Virus record (IMG/VR): IMGVR_UViG_3300025133_000027
Location: 112,255-176,254 of that record
DNA from: a virus
Length of the DNA: 64,000 nucleotides
Strand: one strand, 5' to 3'
Of the stretch, positions 16,969 to 26,399 are shown piece after piece. The notes under the pieces are model-generated. The model had not been told where the DNA came from. It did no database searches and saw only the letters and a list, made by a program, of their open reading frames with translations. Both the position numbers and the translations under genes were made by a program. Numbering within the stretch: position 1 is the stretch's first letter; each line of letters begins with the position of its first letter.

Positions 16969-17787
16969 ATGAGAGATAACGAGAACAGGCTTCAAGCCAA
17001 CCAAAGTATGCCAACTCCGAGCATGCCTACATATACAGTACCAACAGATTTCGCAAAACTACCATCAGAGGGCAGGTTTTACCCACAAGAACACCCTTTG
17101 TATGGAAAAAAAGATGTTGAAATCAAGTTCATGACCACAAAAGAAGAAGATATTATTTCGAATGAGTCATATATTAAAAAAGGCATCACAGTTGAAAGAT
17201 TATTGGGTAGTTTGCTGGTTGATAAGCGTATTGACCCAAAAACACTGCTCGCCGGGGATCAGAATGCAATTCTTGTTAATGCTAGAAAGAATGCTTACGG
17301 TCCAAACTATGAACTAAACGTATCTTGCGAAGTATGTGAGACCAAAAATGATATTGTTATAGATCTTAACAGTGATGACTTCGTAATCAAGTCAGATCCA
17401 GAGCTTGCAGTTACTAATTCGGGAACTTTCTTTGTAGAATTACCAGTAAGTAAATTAAAACTTGAACTAAGACTGCTGACAGGTGAAGATGAAGCCGAAA
17501 TCGAGAAATCTTTGAAACAAAAGGCTGACGCTGGATTAGAACTAGAACCCTTATCCGCTCGACTGATGAAAATGATTGTATCAATTAACGGAAATGCATC
17601 CTTCCCGGTAAAAGCAGGTCTGGTCTCGCAAGGCTTGCTTTTGAGAGACTCAGATGCGGTAAAGGATGCACATTTTAAAGCGAATCCCGCTTATCGAGTA
17701 AGTATGGATGTTCCTTGTAAAATGTGTGGAACGCATATTAAGGGGGTTGTGCCCTTAACGGCTAACTTTTTTTGGCCTAACGGATAA
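16969..17787 (+). CDS. 26: gp26-type protein, likely tail assembly chaperone (short form)
   Basis: A 272-residue protein of the T4 gp26 / baseplate family: the block LPSEGRFYPQEHPLYGKK followed by IKFMTTKEEDIIS (residues about 31-66) is diagnostic. Two CxxC pairs (CEVCETK near residue 125, CKMCGTH near 251) probably bind zinc. It lies between tube and tape measure, the place of tail assembly chaperones in other tailed phages. The last sense codons run over a seven-T tract and end FFWPNG. A second frame continues without a start codon (see 17774-17920), suggesting a longer frameshift product. Confidence 0.85.
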   Translation: MRDNENRLQANQSMPTPSMPTYTVPTDFAKLPSEGRFYPQEHPLYGKKDVEIKFMTTKEEDIISNESYIKKGITVERLLGSLLVDKRIDPKTLLAGDQNAILVNARKNAYGPNYELNVSCEVCETKNDIVIDLNSDDFVIKSDPELAVTNSGTFFVELPVSKLKLELRLLTGEDEAEIEKSLKQKADAGLELEPLSARLMKMIVSINGNASFPVKAGLVSQGLLLRDSDAVKDAHFKANPAYRVSMDVPCKMCGTHIKGVVPLTANFFWPNG

Positions 17788-17920
17788 ATACGTTACAGAA
17801 ATCTATGATGCTATTTTCGAGTTCACAATAAGAACTTCGTGGACATTCTTTCAATTGTATTCAATACCTATTAAGCTAAGGGATTATTATATCAATAAGC
17901 TTTATAATGAAAAGAAATAA
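17774..17920 (+). CDS. frameshift extension of the gp26-type protein
   Basis: A 48-residue reading frame with no ATG, GTG or usable TTG near its beginning. It reads GLTDKYVTEIYDAIFEF, then WTFFQLYSIPIKLRDYYINK, which looks like protein and not noise; the pattern IY..IF followed by LP-V/I-x-LR-x-Y/F-Y recalls the C-termini of gp26-type proteins. It would be joined to the upstream gene by a +1 (or -2) shift on TTT TTT TGG at 17767-17775, giving about 316 residues. The frame ends 27 bp before the tape measure start. A sequencing error in the T tract would also explain it. Confidence 0.65.
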   Translation, partial: GLTDKYVTEIYDAIFEFTIRTSWTFFQLYSIPIKLRDYYINKLYNEKK

Positions 17921-17947
17921 GATACTAGTTATAGATGAGGTATTCTA

Positions 17948-19576
17948 ATGTCAACAAAAGAAAATCAAGTTGCAGCATTCTGGAAAGCAGTTAGAAATGA
18001 TAACACAAAAGCGGCAAGACGTGTTCTTGATGCGATGCCGAGCGGAACTGAAACAAACAAACTCAGGAAATATCTATCAAGTATAAAAGCAAGTGGCAAC
18101 AAGAGTTTTAAACAGAATGTAAAAGATGAATTTAACCTCAATGGATTTTCATCTTTCGGTGAAACTATTCGCACCTTGACACAGAAATCATATAATCTTT
18201 CAAAAGTAGTAGAAACAAATCGCATTGAGTTGCAGAAATCCTTCGGGAAAAACTCAGCATTTACCAGAGAGTTTATTGTAAATCTTGAGAAGAAAGGTAG
18301 AAATCTTGCGGACCTGGGATCCTCTTTCGATGAGCTTACCGAAGTTTCCACTGCTTTCGCAGAAGGCTATGTTAAAACTGCGACAAAGCCTATGTCCAAG
18401 ACTATAGATCATTATAGTGAATTTGCGATGGTCAATAAAAGATTTGGTTTTGGTGTTAAAGAGACTGTAGAGTTTGTGAACAAGCTGACTACTGGGGCAA
18501 ATTTAGCAGGAAACAAGATTCGTGACCTAGGTTCAAGAATGTTTCAAGCTCATAGGGAGACTGGCGTTCCTTACGGAACCCTTATGCGGGATCTTACAAG
18601 CAACTTTTATGATTTATCTGATCAAGTTACTAAGGTTTCAACGAGTAGTGTTTCAAAAGAGTTTATGAAGTTCTCTGCTGTTGCCAGAAGGACTGGTGAA
18701 AGTGTCTCAACTCTTATTGGAATGACGAAACAATTTGATACTATTGGCACTGGTATGGCTGCCGGTGGTAAAATGAACAGGTTGCTACAACACTTTGGAA
18801 GCTCATTTGACACAGCCAAAGCCATGTTGATGAACCGCTCAGATCGTATGAAATATATTATCTCAAGAGTAGCTAAAGCCGGTGATCGATTTAGACAAGG
18901 CTCAGAGCACCAAAGAAGAGCTATGATGGTAGCTTTTAGAGATACTGGCTTACCAGAAGGCCTTATCAGACAAGCCCTCGCTGTAAAAAGTGCATCAGGA
19001 ATTCAAGCCCTGATGGAAAGGACTATGAAAACTAGTGGCGGTAACAGTGCCAAAGGTGCTATGAGAGATCGAGCAGGTGAAATGACATCAAGGGCTCAAA
19101 GAGAGAGGGCTAGATATGATGGTCTGTTAAAAGCAGCAGTTTCTCTTGAGAGAATCACTTCGAAAGTTGAAAGAGGAATCACTCTTACTTTCAGGAAAGT
19201 GATCCCAACCTTACTCGGTAAGTTATTCGATAACAAAATTGGAAAAAGTTTAGGAAATATTAGCTCAGGATTTGAAGAAAAAGTTAACGAAATACTTGAA
19301 AAAGGCCTCCGAGCAAAATTAGGAGGCCTTAACGGCCCGGTTACAATTAATTGGGCAGAAGAATCAAGAGTTGGTGAGATCCAGGCGAATACACTTAAGA
19401 TCAGAACCGTCGAAAACCAAGCTTCTCAAGAGCGCAGCCGAATAAAAGAAAGACGAGATGCCGAATCTCACTCACATCTTAGTTATTTACCTATAATAGC
19501 AAGGCACTTGGAAAGAATAGCATCTAGGAGCGGACAACCAGTTGCGCCTGTTAGGCCTAAAAGAATAGGAGAATAA
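17948..19576 (+). CDS. tail tape measure protein, gp29-type
   Basis: A 542-residue, mainly helical, basic protein following the chaperone position, as tape measures do. T4 gp29, which sets tail length, is 590 residues. Long heptad-like helices cover residues 60-260; a Gly/Ala-rich stretch around 250-275 (GTGMAAGGKMNRLL) could cross the membrane during DNA entry. No lysozyme or peptidase motif is visible. Sequence identity to gp29 is not evident, so the call rests on size, composition and order. Confidence 0.7.
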   Translation: MSTKENQVAAFWKAVRNDNTKAARRVLDAMPSGTETNKLRKYLSSIKASGNKSFKQNVKDEFNLNGFSSFGETIRTLTQKSYNLSKVVETNRIELQKSFGKNSAFTREFIVNLEKKGRNLADLGSSFDELTEVSTAFAEGYVKTATKPMSKTIDHYSEFAMVNKRFGFGVKETVEFVNKLTTGANLAGNKIRDLGSRMFQAHRETGVPYGTLMRDLTSNFYDLSDQVTKVSTSSVSKEFMKFSAVARRTGESVSTLIGMTKQFDTIGTGMAAGGKMNRLLQHFGSSFDTAKAMLMNRSDRMKYIISRVAKAGDRFRQGSEHQRRAMMVAFRDTGLPEGLIRQALAVKSASGIQALMERTMKTSGGNSAKGAMRDRAGEMTSRAQRERARYDGLLKAAVSLERITSKVERGITLTFRKVIPTLLGKLFDNKIGKSLGNISSGFEEKVNEILEKGLRAKLGGLNGPVTINWAEESRVGEIQANTLKIRTVENQASQERSRIKERRDAESHSHLSYLPIIARHLERIASRSGQPVAPVRPKRIGE

Positions 19577-19582
19577 CAAATA

Positions 19583-20350
19583 ATGTCAAGTTTCGAACTA
19601 TCAGGTCATATACAAAAAGCAATAGCAGCAGCTAATGCAAGCCCAACAGAAGCATCTTTAAGAACTAAGTATCCATTTGCAAATGTTATTATACAATTTG
19701 CTACAAGAAAAGAGGCTGCTCCTGTTATACTGCCAGCTTATGTTAAGACTGTGGATAATAGTTTTACTCCTGGTTTCTCAAACGTTGAGGTCTATGGACG
19801 TATGGATCCAATCCCAGTTTACTCAGGAACTACAAGAACTGTGACTCTAACACTTGGGTTGCCAGTTTTTAGTGAGACTCACGGTCTTTACCTGCTTGAA
19901 CAAATGAATACTATAGCAAAAGGCCTTTATCCGACTTATGAAAACTCTCAAGGGAGTCTAATTATTAATAGCCCTCCTCTTTGGAGATTAAAGTTTGCAA
20001 ACCTAATTTGCAACCCAGTAAACAATAAACTTGGCCTACTTGGATATGTAAATGGTGGCCTTAATATGTCCCATGCTATTGAACAGAAAGGAGTTTTCGT
20101 TTCATCTGAGGATGGACAAGGTCTTTTGATTCCTAAATCTTGGGAACTTAGTTTAAGTTACAATGTATTACACGAAAAAACTCCTGGGTTTGTAAAAGGA
20201 AAGTTTAAGGGTGGAGACAGTTTTCCACATAGCACAGGCTTTGAAGAAGTATTGGTCGACACAGTAACCGATGCGCTACCTGAAACTAGCGCAAAGAATA
20301 CTGCAAGATTTTTAAACTCTCCAGAAAGCATGAAAATTTTGGAGAATTAA
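19583..20350 (+). CDS. baseplate / tube-cap type protein
   Basis: A 255-residue beta-rich protein. The block VEVYGRMDPIPVYSGTTR then VTLTLGLP (about residues 69-95), followed by YPTYENSQ and SPPLWRLKF, is of a kind I associate with baseplate central-spike or tube-cap proteins of contractile tails (gp48/gp54 region in T4). It starts 6 bp after the tape measure and is followed by a LysM wedge protein, which fits a baseplate hub or cap role. Exact equivalence is uncertain. Confidence 0.6.
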   Translation: MSSFELSGHIQKAIAAANASPTEASLRTKYPFANVIIQFATRKEAAPVILPAYVKTVDNSFTPGFSNVEVYGRMDPIPVYSGTTRTVTLTLGLPVFSETHGLYLLEQMNTIAKGLYPTYENSQGSLIINSPPLWRLKFANLICNPVNNKLGLLGYVNGGLNMSHAIEQKGVFVSSEDGQGLLIPKSWELSLSYNVLHEKTPGFVKGKFKGGDSFPHSTGFEEVLVDTVTDALPETSAKNTARFLNSPESMKILEN

Positions 20351-20695
20351 ATGCCAACATCAAGATACGAAAAATCAGAAGACACTGTTATCACGGATTT
20401 AAGATACAAGCAGAAATTCAACTCAAGATGGATGCCTAATGGAATTTCTGTTTTAGAAAACCCAGAACTTCATTACCCAACTGATATTGAAAAACAAGAT
20501 CTAACGATTGCCAGTATCAGGTGGAAACTTGGAGATCGTCTATATAAGTTAGCTCATACTTATTATGGAGACTCTTCATACTGGTGGATTATAGCTTTCT
20601 ATAACAAAAAACCAACAGAACAATCAATCGAGATTGGCGATCTAATTGAAGTCCCAACGTCCCTTACCGACATCCTCTCAATTTATGGTGTATAA
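20351..20695 (+). CDS. 53: baseplate wedge protein with LysM-like domain, gp53-type
   Basis: A 114-residue protein beginning directly after the previous stop. Its core, WKLGDRLYKLAHTYYGD followed by SYWWIIAFYN and IGDLIEVPT, is a LysM-type fold as found in baseplate wedge protein gp53 and small tail proteins of many contractile-tail phages. In baseplates this domain holds wedges to the hub; it need not bind cell wall. T4 gp53 is longer (196). Confidence 0.8.
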   Translation: MPTSRYEKSEDTVITDLRYKQKFNSRWMPNGISVLENPELHYPTDIEKQDLTIASIRWKLGDRLYKLAHTYYGDSSYWWIIAFYNKKPTEQSIEIGDLIEVPTSLTDILSIYGV

Positions 20696-23235
20696 TGAAA
20701 CACGTTTATTTTCCGATAAATAACCTGAATTCTCAGGGATGGATTACTGATTTTATCACAAGTAAGATTAGTAGAAGCCCAAGAGATCAGTTGGCTAACG
20801 CTTTCTATGGAAATGTAGATCATAAATCTAAGATCTTTAGTATACATCCTAAATTTCATGACGAGATTCAGAGTAGGTGTCTAACTCCAAAGACTAGGAA
20901 GGACTCTGTCGAATATGCTAAATATCTAAAGTTTATGTCTAATATTAGACCAGAGCAAGTTGCGGCTTTATACCCAAAACTACAATTAAGTTATATCTAC
21001 CAGAAAGATAAGAAATCACCAAAGGTTAAAATCCCATTCCCATTCAGACTTACAACTGATGTTGACTCCATACTAGAAAACGCATTTAGTCGTGGTGATG
21101 GTTCTGGTATTCAAAGTATGACAACCAAAAGAGAATTCAAATATCTTGGAGATGTTATGAATGTAGAGGTAGACTTGTCTTTCTACTTTCAAAGTATGTC
21201 TACTTTTACGAAAGAGATTGAGCACAAGAAGTTACCATCTGGTGTGAAGTTCAGCTTCATTAAATTAATTTCTGCTTTAAAACCTAACGAAAAAATTGAA
21301 CTTGAATATGGTTGGGGCGCTAGTCATGGAGTTGAAAACGCTCTGATCCCGACAGCAATGATTGAAGCAATTAATAAATATGAAACAAAGAAGTTTTTAT
21401 TGCACTATATTAATCACGACCTATCTTTTGAGAAGGATGGTTCGATTAGTCTAAGAGGAACCTACTATTGGAGTGGAGAAGCTGGGCTATATGCACAAGC
21501 AGAGCTTACCGATATTGATAAAAAGAAAATTGATGGTATGGATAATATTGAAGTCTCTAAGAAGCAAAAGAAGATATTGAAAAAGGCTGCTGCTTATAAA
21601 TCTAGTATAAAAATAATAGAAGAGTATCTTAAAAACACAAAACCAATAAAGAGAAATAATAACCCTGTCACTCTTACCGAGGATGATTTTTATGATGAAC
21701 TTCTAGATGAGCTTGATGGGCCAAGAATATCCTCTGGTTTTCTAGAAAGACAAAATAGATTATCCAAATCAGATAAAAGCCTCAAGGCTCTTAAAAAAGT
21801 AAGACGAAAAAAAGACAGACTAAATAAGAAGTTAAACTCTCTTAACCGAGAAATAAGACAAGGGTTGTCAGGATTTATTATTGACAACCTTATACTTGAG
21901 CATAAAATGTTTCATGTTAATTTTAAAACAAGCAAATCTAATGCTGTCGTAGACAATATCTATACAGCCGAGGCCGATATCAGCAAGATTATGTATGTTG
22001 ATGGCAAGAAAGAAATTTTTAAGATAAAAACTATTCAAGATCAAGTCCGAGTTGAGAAGATCCAAAAAGCATACACTCTTATGTATGATAAGATTTTTAA
22101 TATCAACTCGAAAGGGAAGTATTTTGGTGACGCCACCTTTTTCAGCTTTAGATCTTTAGCTGAAGTAGTGTATTCATTATTAAACAAGGAACAAGCCGCA
22201 CCACTACCTCTTATGTGTCTTGGTAATGTTACTGCTAGAAGCTCAGATGATTTGTATACTATCAATATTGGAGATGTTCTTATAGAAACAAAGACATTTC
22301 AGGATTGGTTTTACACAAATTTCATAAGAACTGATCTTGCTAATATTTCATTTATTGATTTTATGAACGAGGCAATGGAAGACTTAATTCCTACTGTTTT
22401 AAATGAGAATTTAGTGCTCGATAATAGCCAGACAAGAATTGGTGTCATCAAGAAGACGTTCTTAACATATGAAGGCAATGTCGGAGATCCTTTATTTGCT
22501 CAACTATATGAAAGAGCAGATAGGTTCGCTTTAGAACAATTTTTAGAAAAAACAAGTGATAGAGGGTTAAAAATAGGAACTCCTATGGTGATATTCCATG
22601 AGGTAAAGACAACTAGCACGTCTCTTAATTCTGGATATTTTAGCAAGATTATTGGAAACAAAACAGAAAGCTTTAACGAGATAAGAGATTCTAAACTAGG
22701 AATTCCTCATATTAAAATCGGAGCAGATGATGGCTTGTTGATAAATGTTAGTTTTGCAGGTGTTGGTCAGCCAGGGATAAGAACATCATATTGGCTTGCT
22801 GCAAATAAAGACAGCACTGAGAGTATCATGACCGAGCATTACACAGCTACCTTGTCTCTTATCGGAAACAACATATTCTTTAAAGGAGGCTACTTTGCTA
22901 TTCCATCAAACCCACTTGGGGGCAGAGGTGCTTTTGACCCTGGTATTGTTGGATATTACTCTATGATCTCAGTAACTGATTCTATTGATTCAAACGGTAA
23001 TTATACAACTCAAGTATCTGGTCCCTGGATGGATAATCCAGAAGCCAGGAAAAGAACTTCAGATAAAGCAAAGTTCAAGGAAAAAATCGACACTAATAAA
23101 ATCGATGATCACACAAAACACTTTTCTTCCATTACATATATAAAAGATTATCTAGATAGCAATATTGAATTAGGAGATAATGTTGGTTTAAATGATAATA
23201 AAGCAATTAAGAAGCTAAAAAAACTAGGGTTTTAA
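20695..23235 (+). CDS. large baseplate or tail protein
   Basis: An 846-residue protein overlapping the LysM gene by one base. The N-terminal half holds beta-rich blocks including KIELEYGWGASHG and FLLHYINHDLSFEKDGSISL, the latter followed by a Tyr-rich strand. Residues 285-400 are a Lys-rich helical insertion, and the C-terminal part is beta-rich again (FKGGYFAIPSNPLGG). Size and position suit a hub or spike-associated baseplate component, but I see no gp5 lysozyme or gp27 signature. Confidence 0.65.
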   Translation: MKHVYFPINNLNSQGWITDFITSKISRSPRDQLANAFYGNVDHKSKIFSIHPKFHDEIQSRCLTPKTRKDSVEYAKYLKFMSNIRPEQVAALYPKLQLSYIYQKDKKSPKVKIPFPFRLTTDVDSILENAFSRGDGSGIQSMTTKREFKYLGDVMNVEVDLSFYFQSMSTFTKEIEHKKLPSGVKFSFIKLISALKPNEKIELEYGWGASHGVENALIPTAMIEAINKYETKKFLLHYINHDLSFEKDGSISLRGTYYWSGEAGLYAQAELTDIDKKKIDGMDNIEVSKKQKKILKKAAAYKSSIKIIEEYLKNTKPIKRNNNPVTLTEDDFYDELLDELDGPRISSGFLERQNRLSKSDKSLKALKKVRRKKDRLNKKLNSLNREIRQGLSGFIIDNLILEHKMFHVNFKTSKSNAVVDNIYTAEADISKIMYVDGKKEIFKIKTIQDQVRVEKIQKAYTLMYDKIFNINSKGKYFGDATFFSFRSLAEVVYSLLNKEQAAPLPLMCLGNVTARSSDDLYTINIGDVLIETKTFQDWFYTNFIRTDLANISFIDFMNEAMEDLIPTVLNENLVLDNSQTRIGVIKKTFLTYEGNVGDPLFAQLYERADRFALEQFLEKTSDRGLKIGTPMVIFHEVKTTSTSLNSGYFSKIIGNKTESFNEIRDSKLGIPHIKIGADDGLLINVSFAGVGQPGIRTSYWLAANKDSTESIMTEHYTATLSLIGNNIFFKGGYFAIPSNPLGGRGAFDPGIVGYYSMISVTDSIDSNGNYTTQVSGPWMDNPEARKRTSDKAKFKEKIDTNKIDDHTKHFSSITYIKDYLDSNIELGDNVGLNDNKAIKKLKKLGF

Positions 23236-23238
23236 ACA

Positions 23239-24378
23239 ATGATATCAAAAGCAAACAATAAATCCGGGCCTAAAGAGTTCTATAAAAATAGAGTTAAGTT
23301 TGAAGAGTCTGTTGATAAGACACAGCAAATAGATTTATGGAAAGAAATCCCGCTATATGGAAAAATAAATACTATTGGGACATCTGTTGTGGTAAGGGAA
23401 AATAAATTATCTTTATTCTCGGCAGATAGTCAAAATGTTCATGGATTACTAGATTTTGCAGCAGATGCTTTTTTAGCTTTGAAGGCTGAGTATGATTCTT
23501 TTTCTAATCGAGGTCTTTTAAATCAAAATTCATTATTTGGAGTAAAACTCATCCCAAAATTAGGATGGGTTAGCGCTAAAACAAGATATTCAAGTTACAT
23601 AACAGAATACTACAATATAATGATGCAGAAATATCTGGCAAAGAACGCTTTTAGTGACAACCTTGTAGACTATCCCTCTTTCGTTTCAGGGGTTGAATCT
23701 TATATCTTAGATAACAATAACCCTTTTACTAGGCATGGATTTCACGAATCTAACTTTAATCATAGCCTTACATCTGGCTTGTCAATTGAGTTCGAAACGG
23801 TAGCAGATGTAACAGATGCTATTAGGGAAGAATGGTTCACTGATCCAAACTTTAATTTCTTTAAGAATCTTTGTGTAAGACATGGGTTCAAAGTTAACAG
23901 AGGCTTGCCTTGGAGAATCACTTTTGATATAAGGTCAAAACTATCTACTCCTTATATTGTTTCGAGGAACAAAAATATACCACAGGAGTTTACCTCAGCG
24001 ATAGAGTATGTATTTAAGACTTATTACCAAGATTTATTAACCAGTGACATTTTTAAAGAATTCAAATTCTTGCTAGGAAGAACGTATGATATATTCAGAT
24101 ATCAATTCCCTCTGTATGGTGAGAATAAGAAAAGAATCAATAATCAAGATGTGTTTACAGACCTTGACTACTTTGAACTTTATGGTAGAATAAGAAACCA
24201 AGAAAGAAAAGAAGAAATTAGTAAGAAAGAAATAAGTTCTATATATAAAAACTCTAAACTAGAAAGTAAAGATTATATAGCTAAGAAAGTTCTAGAATAT
24301 ATAGAGCTAAAAACAGGCACAATTGGATACAGACGGAAGACAGCGAATTTGATCAACTTGCAGAGAAAGTTGATCTAG
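23239..24378 (+). CDS. structural protein of the tail/baseplate module
   Basis: A 379-residue protein with the block EEWFTDPNFNFFKNLCVRHGFKVN-type pattern at about residues 194-217 followed by LPWRITFDI; blocks of the form D-x-N-F-x-F-(6-9)-GF-x-(V/I)-(12)-PWR-x-x-x-D recur in structural genes of large environmental myoviruses as far as I recall. The C-terminal 80 residues are charged and helical. It ends the virion block; a family A polymerase follows 25 bp later. Confidence 0.6.
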   Translation: MISKANNKSGPKEFYKNRVKFEESVDKTQQIDLWKEIPLYGKINTIGTSVVVRENKLSLFSADSQNVHGLLDFAADAFLALKAEYDSFSNRGLLNQNSLFGVKLIPKLGWVSAKTRYSSYITEYYNIMMQKYLAKNAFSDNLVDYPSFVSGVESYILDNNNPFTRHGFHESNFNHSLTSGLSIEFETVADVTDAIREEWFTDPNFNFFKNLCVRHGFKVNRGLPWRITFDIRSKLSTPYIVSRNKNIPQEFTSAIEYVFKTYYQDLLTSDIFKEFKFLLGRTYDIFRYQFPLYGENKKRINNQDVFTDLDYFELYGRIRNQERKEEISKKEISSIYKNSKLESKDYIAKKVLEYIELKTGTIGYRRKTANLINLQRKLI

Positions 24379-24403
24379 GATAGACTTATTCTCACAAATA
24401 GAG

Positions 24404-25582
24404 GTGAAAATGAGCTTTCAAGTTTTAGAAACAAGTAAAAAATGTGCAACGATATATAAAGATGATAAATTACATACAAGAATCTTTCCAAAAAACCTAG
24501 ATGCTACTTGGTCTCCACACTGTGAGATGCCATTAGACGTGTTATATGCAAAACACTATGTGGCAGGGCTCTCAATCGAAGAAGTCACGCCAGAGAACCT
24601 CCTAGGCCCCTTGAAGAAGGCATCTGATAAGATGCAGGCCTGTGCGAAAGCATTGGTAAGCTCAAAAGTAAACTTAACAGATAATTGTCTTCATGAAGTC
24701 ATACCTTTTAGAATTTTAAAAGAGTTTTATGACCTTAAAAATCAAGTTGTCGATCATGTTATTGAGTCAAGGGAGCAACCAAAGAATTATCAATTCCTGG
24801 TAGACTTAGATCTCTTACTGCAAGAAATGGCTAAACAAGAGTTAAATCTTAAAAGAGTTCGAACTCTTATGTTGCCAACTAGATCAGACAAGATCAAAGC
24901 AACAAAGCTCGTTAAGGGACCCAACAAGGTCTTGTATAAAATGAATGCTTCGAAAACTGGGAGGCTTACTTTACATGAAGAAAGTTTCCCTATTCTTAAT
25001 TTAAAGAAGAATCTCAGAACTGTAATATATCCAAAAAATGATTTATTTCTAGAATTGGATTTTAATGCTAGTGAAGTAAGAACTCTTTTGGCTTTATCCG
25101 GTATTGAACAGCCAGGAATAGATATTCATGAGTGGAATATTCTGAATATTTTCAAAGGAAATACAGATAGGGCCGAAGCAAAGAGTAAGTTCTTCTTCTG
25201 GTTATTTAATCCAGAAGCAGTAAATCTTGCCATAGAGAAATTCTATAGTAAGAAGATAGTTGACAATTACTACCAAGATGGTATGATAGTGACACCTTTC
25301 CACAGAAAGATTCCGTCAGATGATTTTCACGCACTAAATTACTTAGTGCAGAGCACTGCATCTGATAACTTTTTAACACAAGCTCTAAAATTACATAAGT
25401 ATCTAAATAAGAAACGCTCGTTCGTGTCATTGTTGATGCACGATGCTATCCTAATAGACTTATCGTATGAAGAGATATCGGATCTTGAGGAAATTGTGGA
25501 TATATTCTCTAAAACTACTCTTGGTAAGTTTAAGATAAACAAGTCCATTGGTAAGAATTACGGAGAAATGAAAGCAGTATGA
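24404..25582 (+). CDS. DNA polymerase, family A type, short form
   Basis: A 392-residue protein holding the palm and fingers of a family A (Pol I/T7-type) polymerase. Visible are KTGRLTLHEESFPILNLKK (the TGRL/LQN block), motif A LELDFNASEVRTLL with the catalytic Asp at about residue 218, a motif B-like R-(3)-K-(3)-F segment (RAEAKSKFFFWLF), and motif C LLMHDAILID at about 345. In motif C the usual HDE is HDA. No 3'-5' or 5'-3' exonuclease domain is present. The phage also carries a DnaE-type replicase, so this enzyme may repair or finish DNA. Its stop overlaps the next start (ATGA). Confidence 0.85.
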   Translation: MKMSFQVLETSKKCATIYKDDKLHTRIFPKNLDATWSPHCEMPLDVLYAKHYVAGLSIEEVTPENLLGPLKKASDKMQACAKALVSSKVNLTDNCLHEVIPFRILKEFYDLKNQVVDHVIESREQPKNYQFLVDLDLLLQEMAKQELNLKRVRTLMLPTRSDKIKATKLVKGPNKVLYKMNASKTGRLTLHEESFPILNLKKNLRTVIYPKNDLFLELDFNASEVRTLLALSGIEQPGIDIHEWNILNIFKGNTDRAEAKSKFFFWLFNPEAVNLAIEKFYSKKIVDNYYQDGMIVTPFHRKIPSDDFHALNYLVQSTASDNFLTQALKLHKYLNKKRSFVSLLMHDAILIDLSYEEISDLEEIVDIFSKTTLGKFKINKSIGKNYGEMKAV

Positions 25583-26379
25583 AAACAATAATAGGATTAG
25601 GAAAAGCAGGTTGTTCAACAGCAAGGCTCTTCAAAGGCAACATGTATGATGTACAAACGATAGATACATCAAATGCAGATGTTCTTATTGAAGAAGTCGA
25701 CACAATTGAGGCCTATGAAAAAGCAGCAGCCTCGATGAGCTCATTAACGACAGAGGATGAAGTCTATTTTATTCTAGCAGGTGGGGGAAAGATTGCTGGA
25801 GCTTCTTTATCAATATTGGAAAAGATTAAAGATAAGAAAATTACAGTAGTGTATATAAAACCTGATATCGGGCTGTTAAATGACCACGAAAAACTCAGCG
25901 AAAGGCTCATTTACAAGGTCTTGCAGGAATTCGTTAGATCAGGTATGATTCATGGGTTGGTTCTGGCAAGTAATTCGCACATAGAGAAGCAATTAGGCGG
26001 AATAGGATTTAATGATTATTATCATCTTATAAACGAAAGAATAGCAAAAACTCTACAGATGTGTGATTATTTGTCACAAGCAAAATCTATAATTGGAGAA
26101 TTGAGAGAACCTTCTGATTATAGCAGGATTGGAACAATAGGTGTCCGTGAAGGTGGAAAAGATTACCTTCTTTTCCCTATTGACTTAATCCGAGAGAAAC
26201 GGTATCTTTATGCCATACCAGAAGAGAAACTTGCAACACACAAGACTCTTCTGTCAGAAATTAAAGAGGTATTAGAAGTTGGCAAAGAGGCCATCAAGAT
26301 ATCATATAAGGTCGTGTCCACCACATATAAGGACACACAAGTTTTTGTTCAATGTTATTCAAACAAGGTTCAAGATTAA
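25579..26379 (+). CDS. divergent tubulin/FtsZ-like protein
   Basis: A 266-residue protein with the layout of an FtsZ/tubulin GTPase domain. Residues 4-18 (IIGLGKAGCSTARLF) fit the first nucleotide loop; 64-77 (FILAGGGKIAGASL) sits where FtsZ has AGMGGGTGTGA; then a strand and KP at 88-95, and a long region matching the FtsZ helix pattern through LVLASNSHIEKQLGG and FNDYYHLINERIAKTL. The exact GGGTGTG signature and the NxDxxD loop are altered, so GTP hydrolysis and polymerisation are uncertain. Between polymerase and single-strand binding protein, it could organise or position phage DNA. Not closely like PhuZ by eye. Confidence 0.55.
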   Translation: MKTIIGLGKAGCSTARLFKGNMYDVQTIDTSNADVLIEEVDTIEAYEKAAASMSSLTTEDEVYFILAGGGKIAGASLSILEKIKDKKITVVYIKPDIGLLNDHEKLSERLIYKVLQEFVRSGMIHGLVLASNSHIEKQLGGIGFNDYYHLINERIAKTLQMCDYLSQAKSIIGELREPSDYSRIGTIGVREGGKDYLLFPIDLIREKRYLYAIPEEKLATHKTLLSEIKEVLEVGKEAIKISYKVVSTTYKDTQVFVQCYSNKVQD

Positions 26380-26399
26380 ACAAAAACACCCAAAACAAG

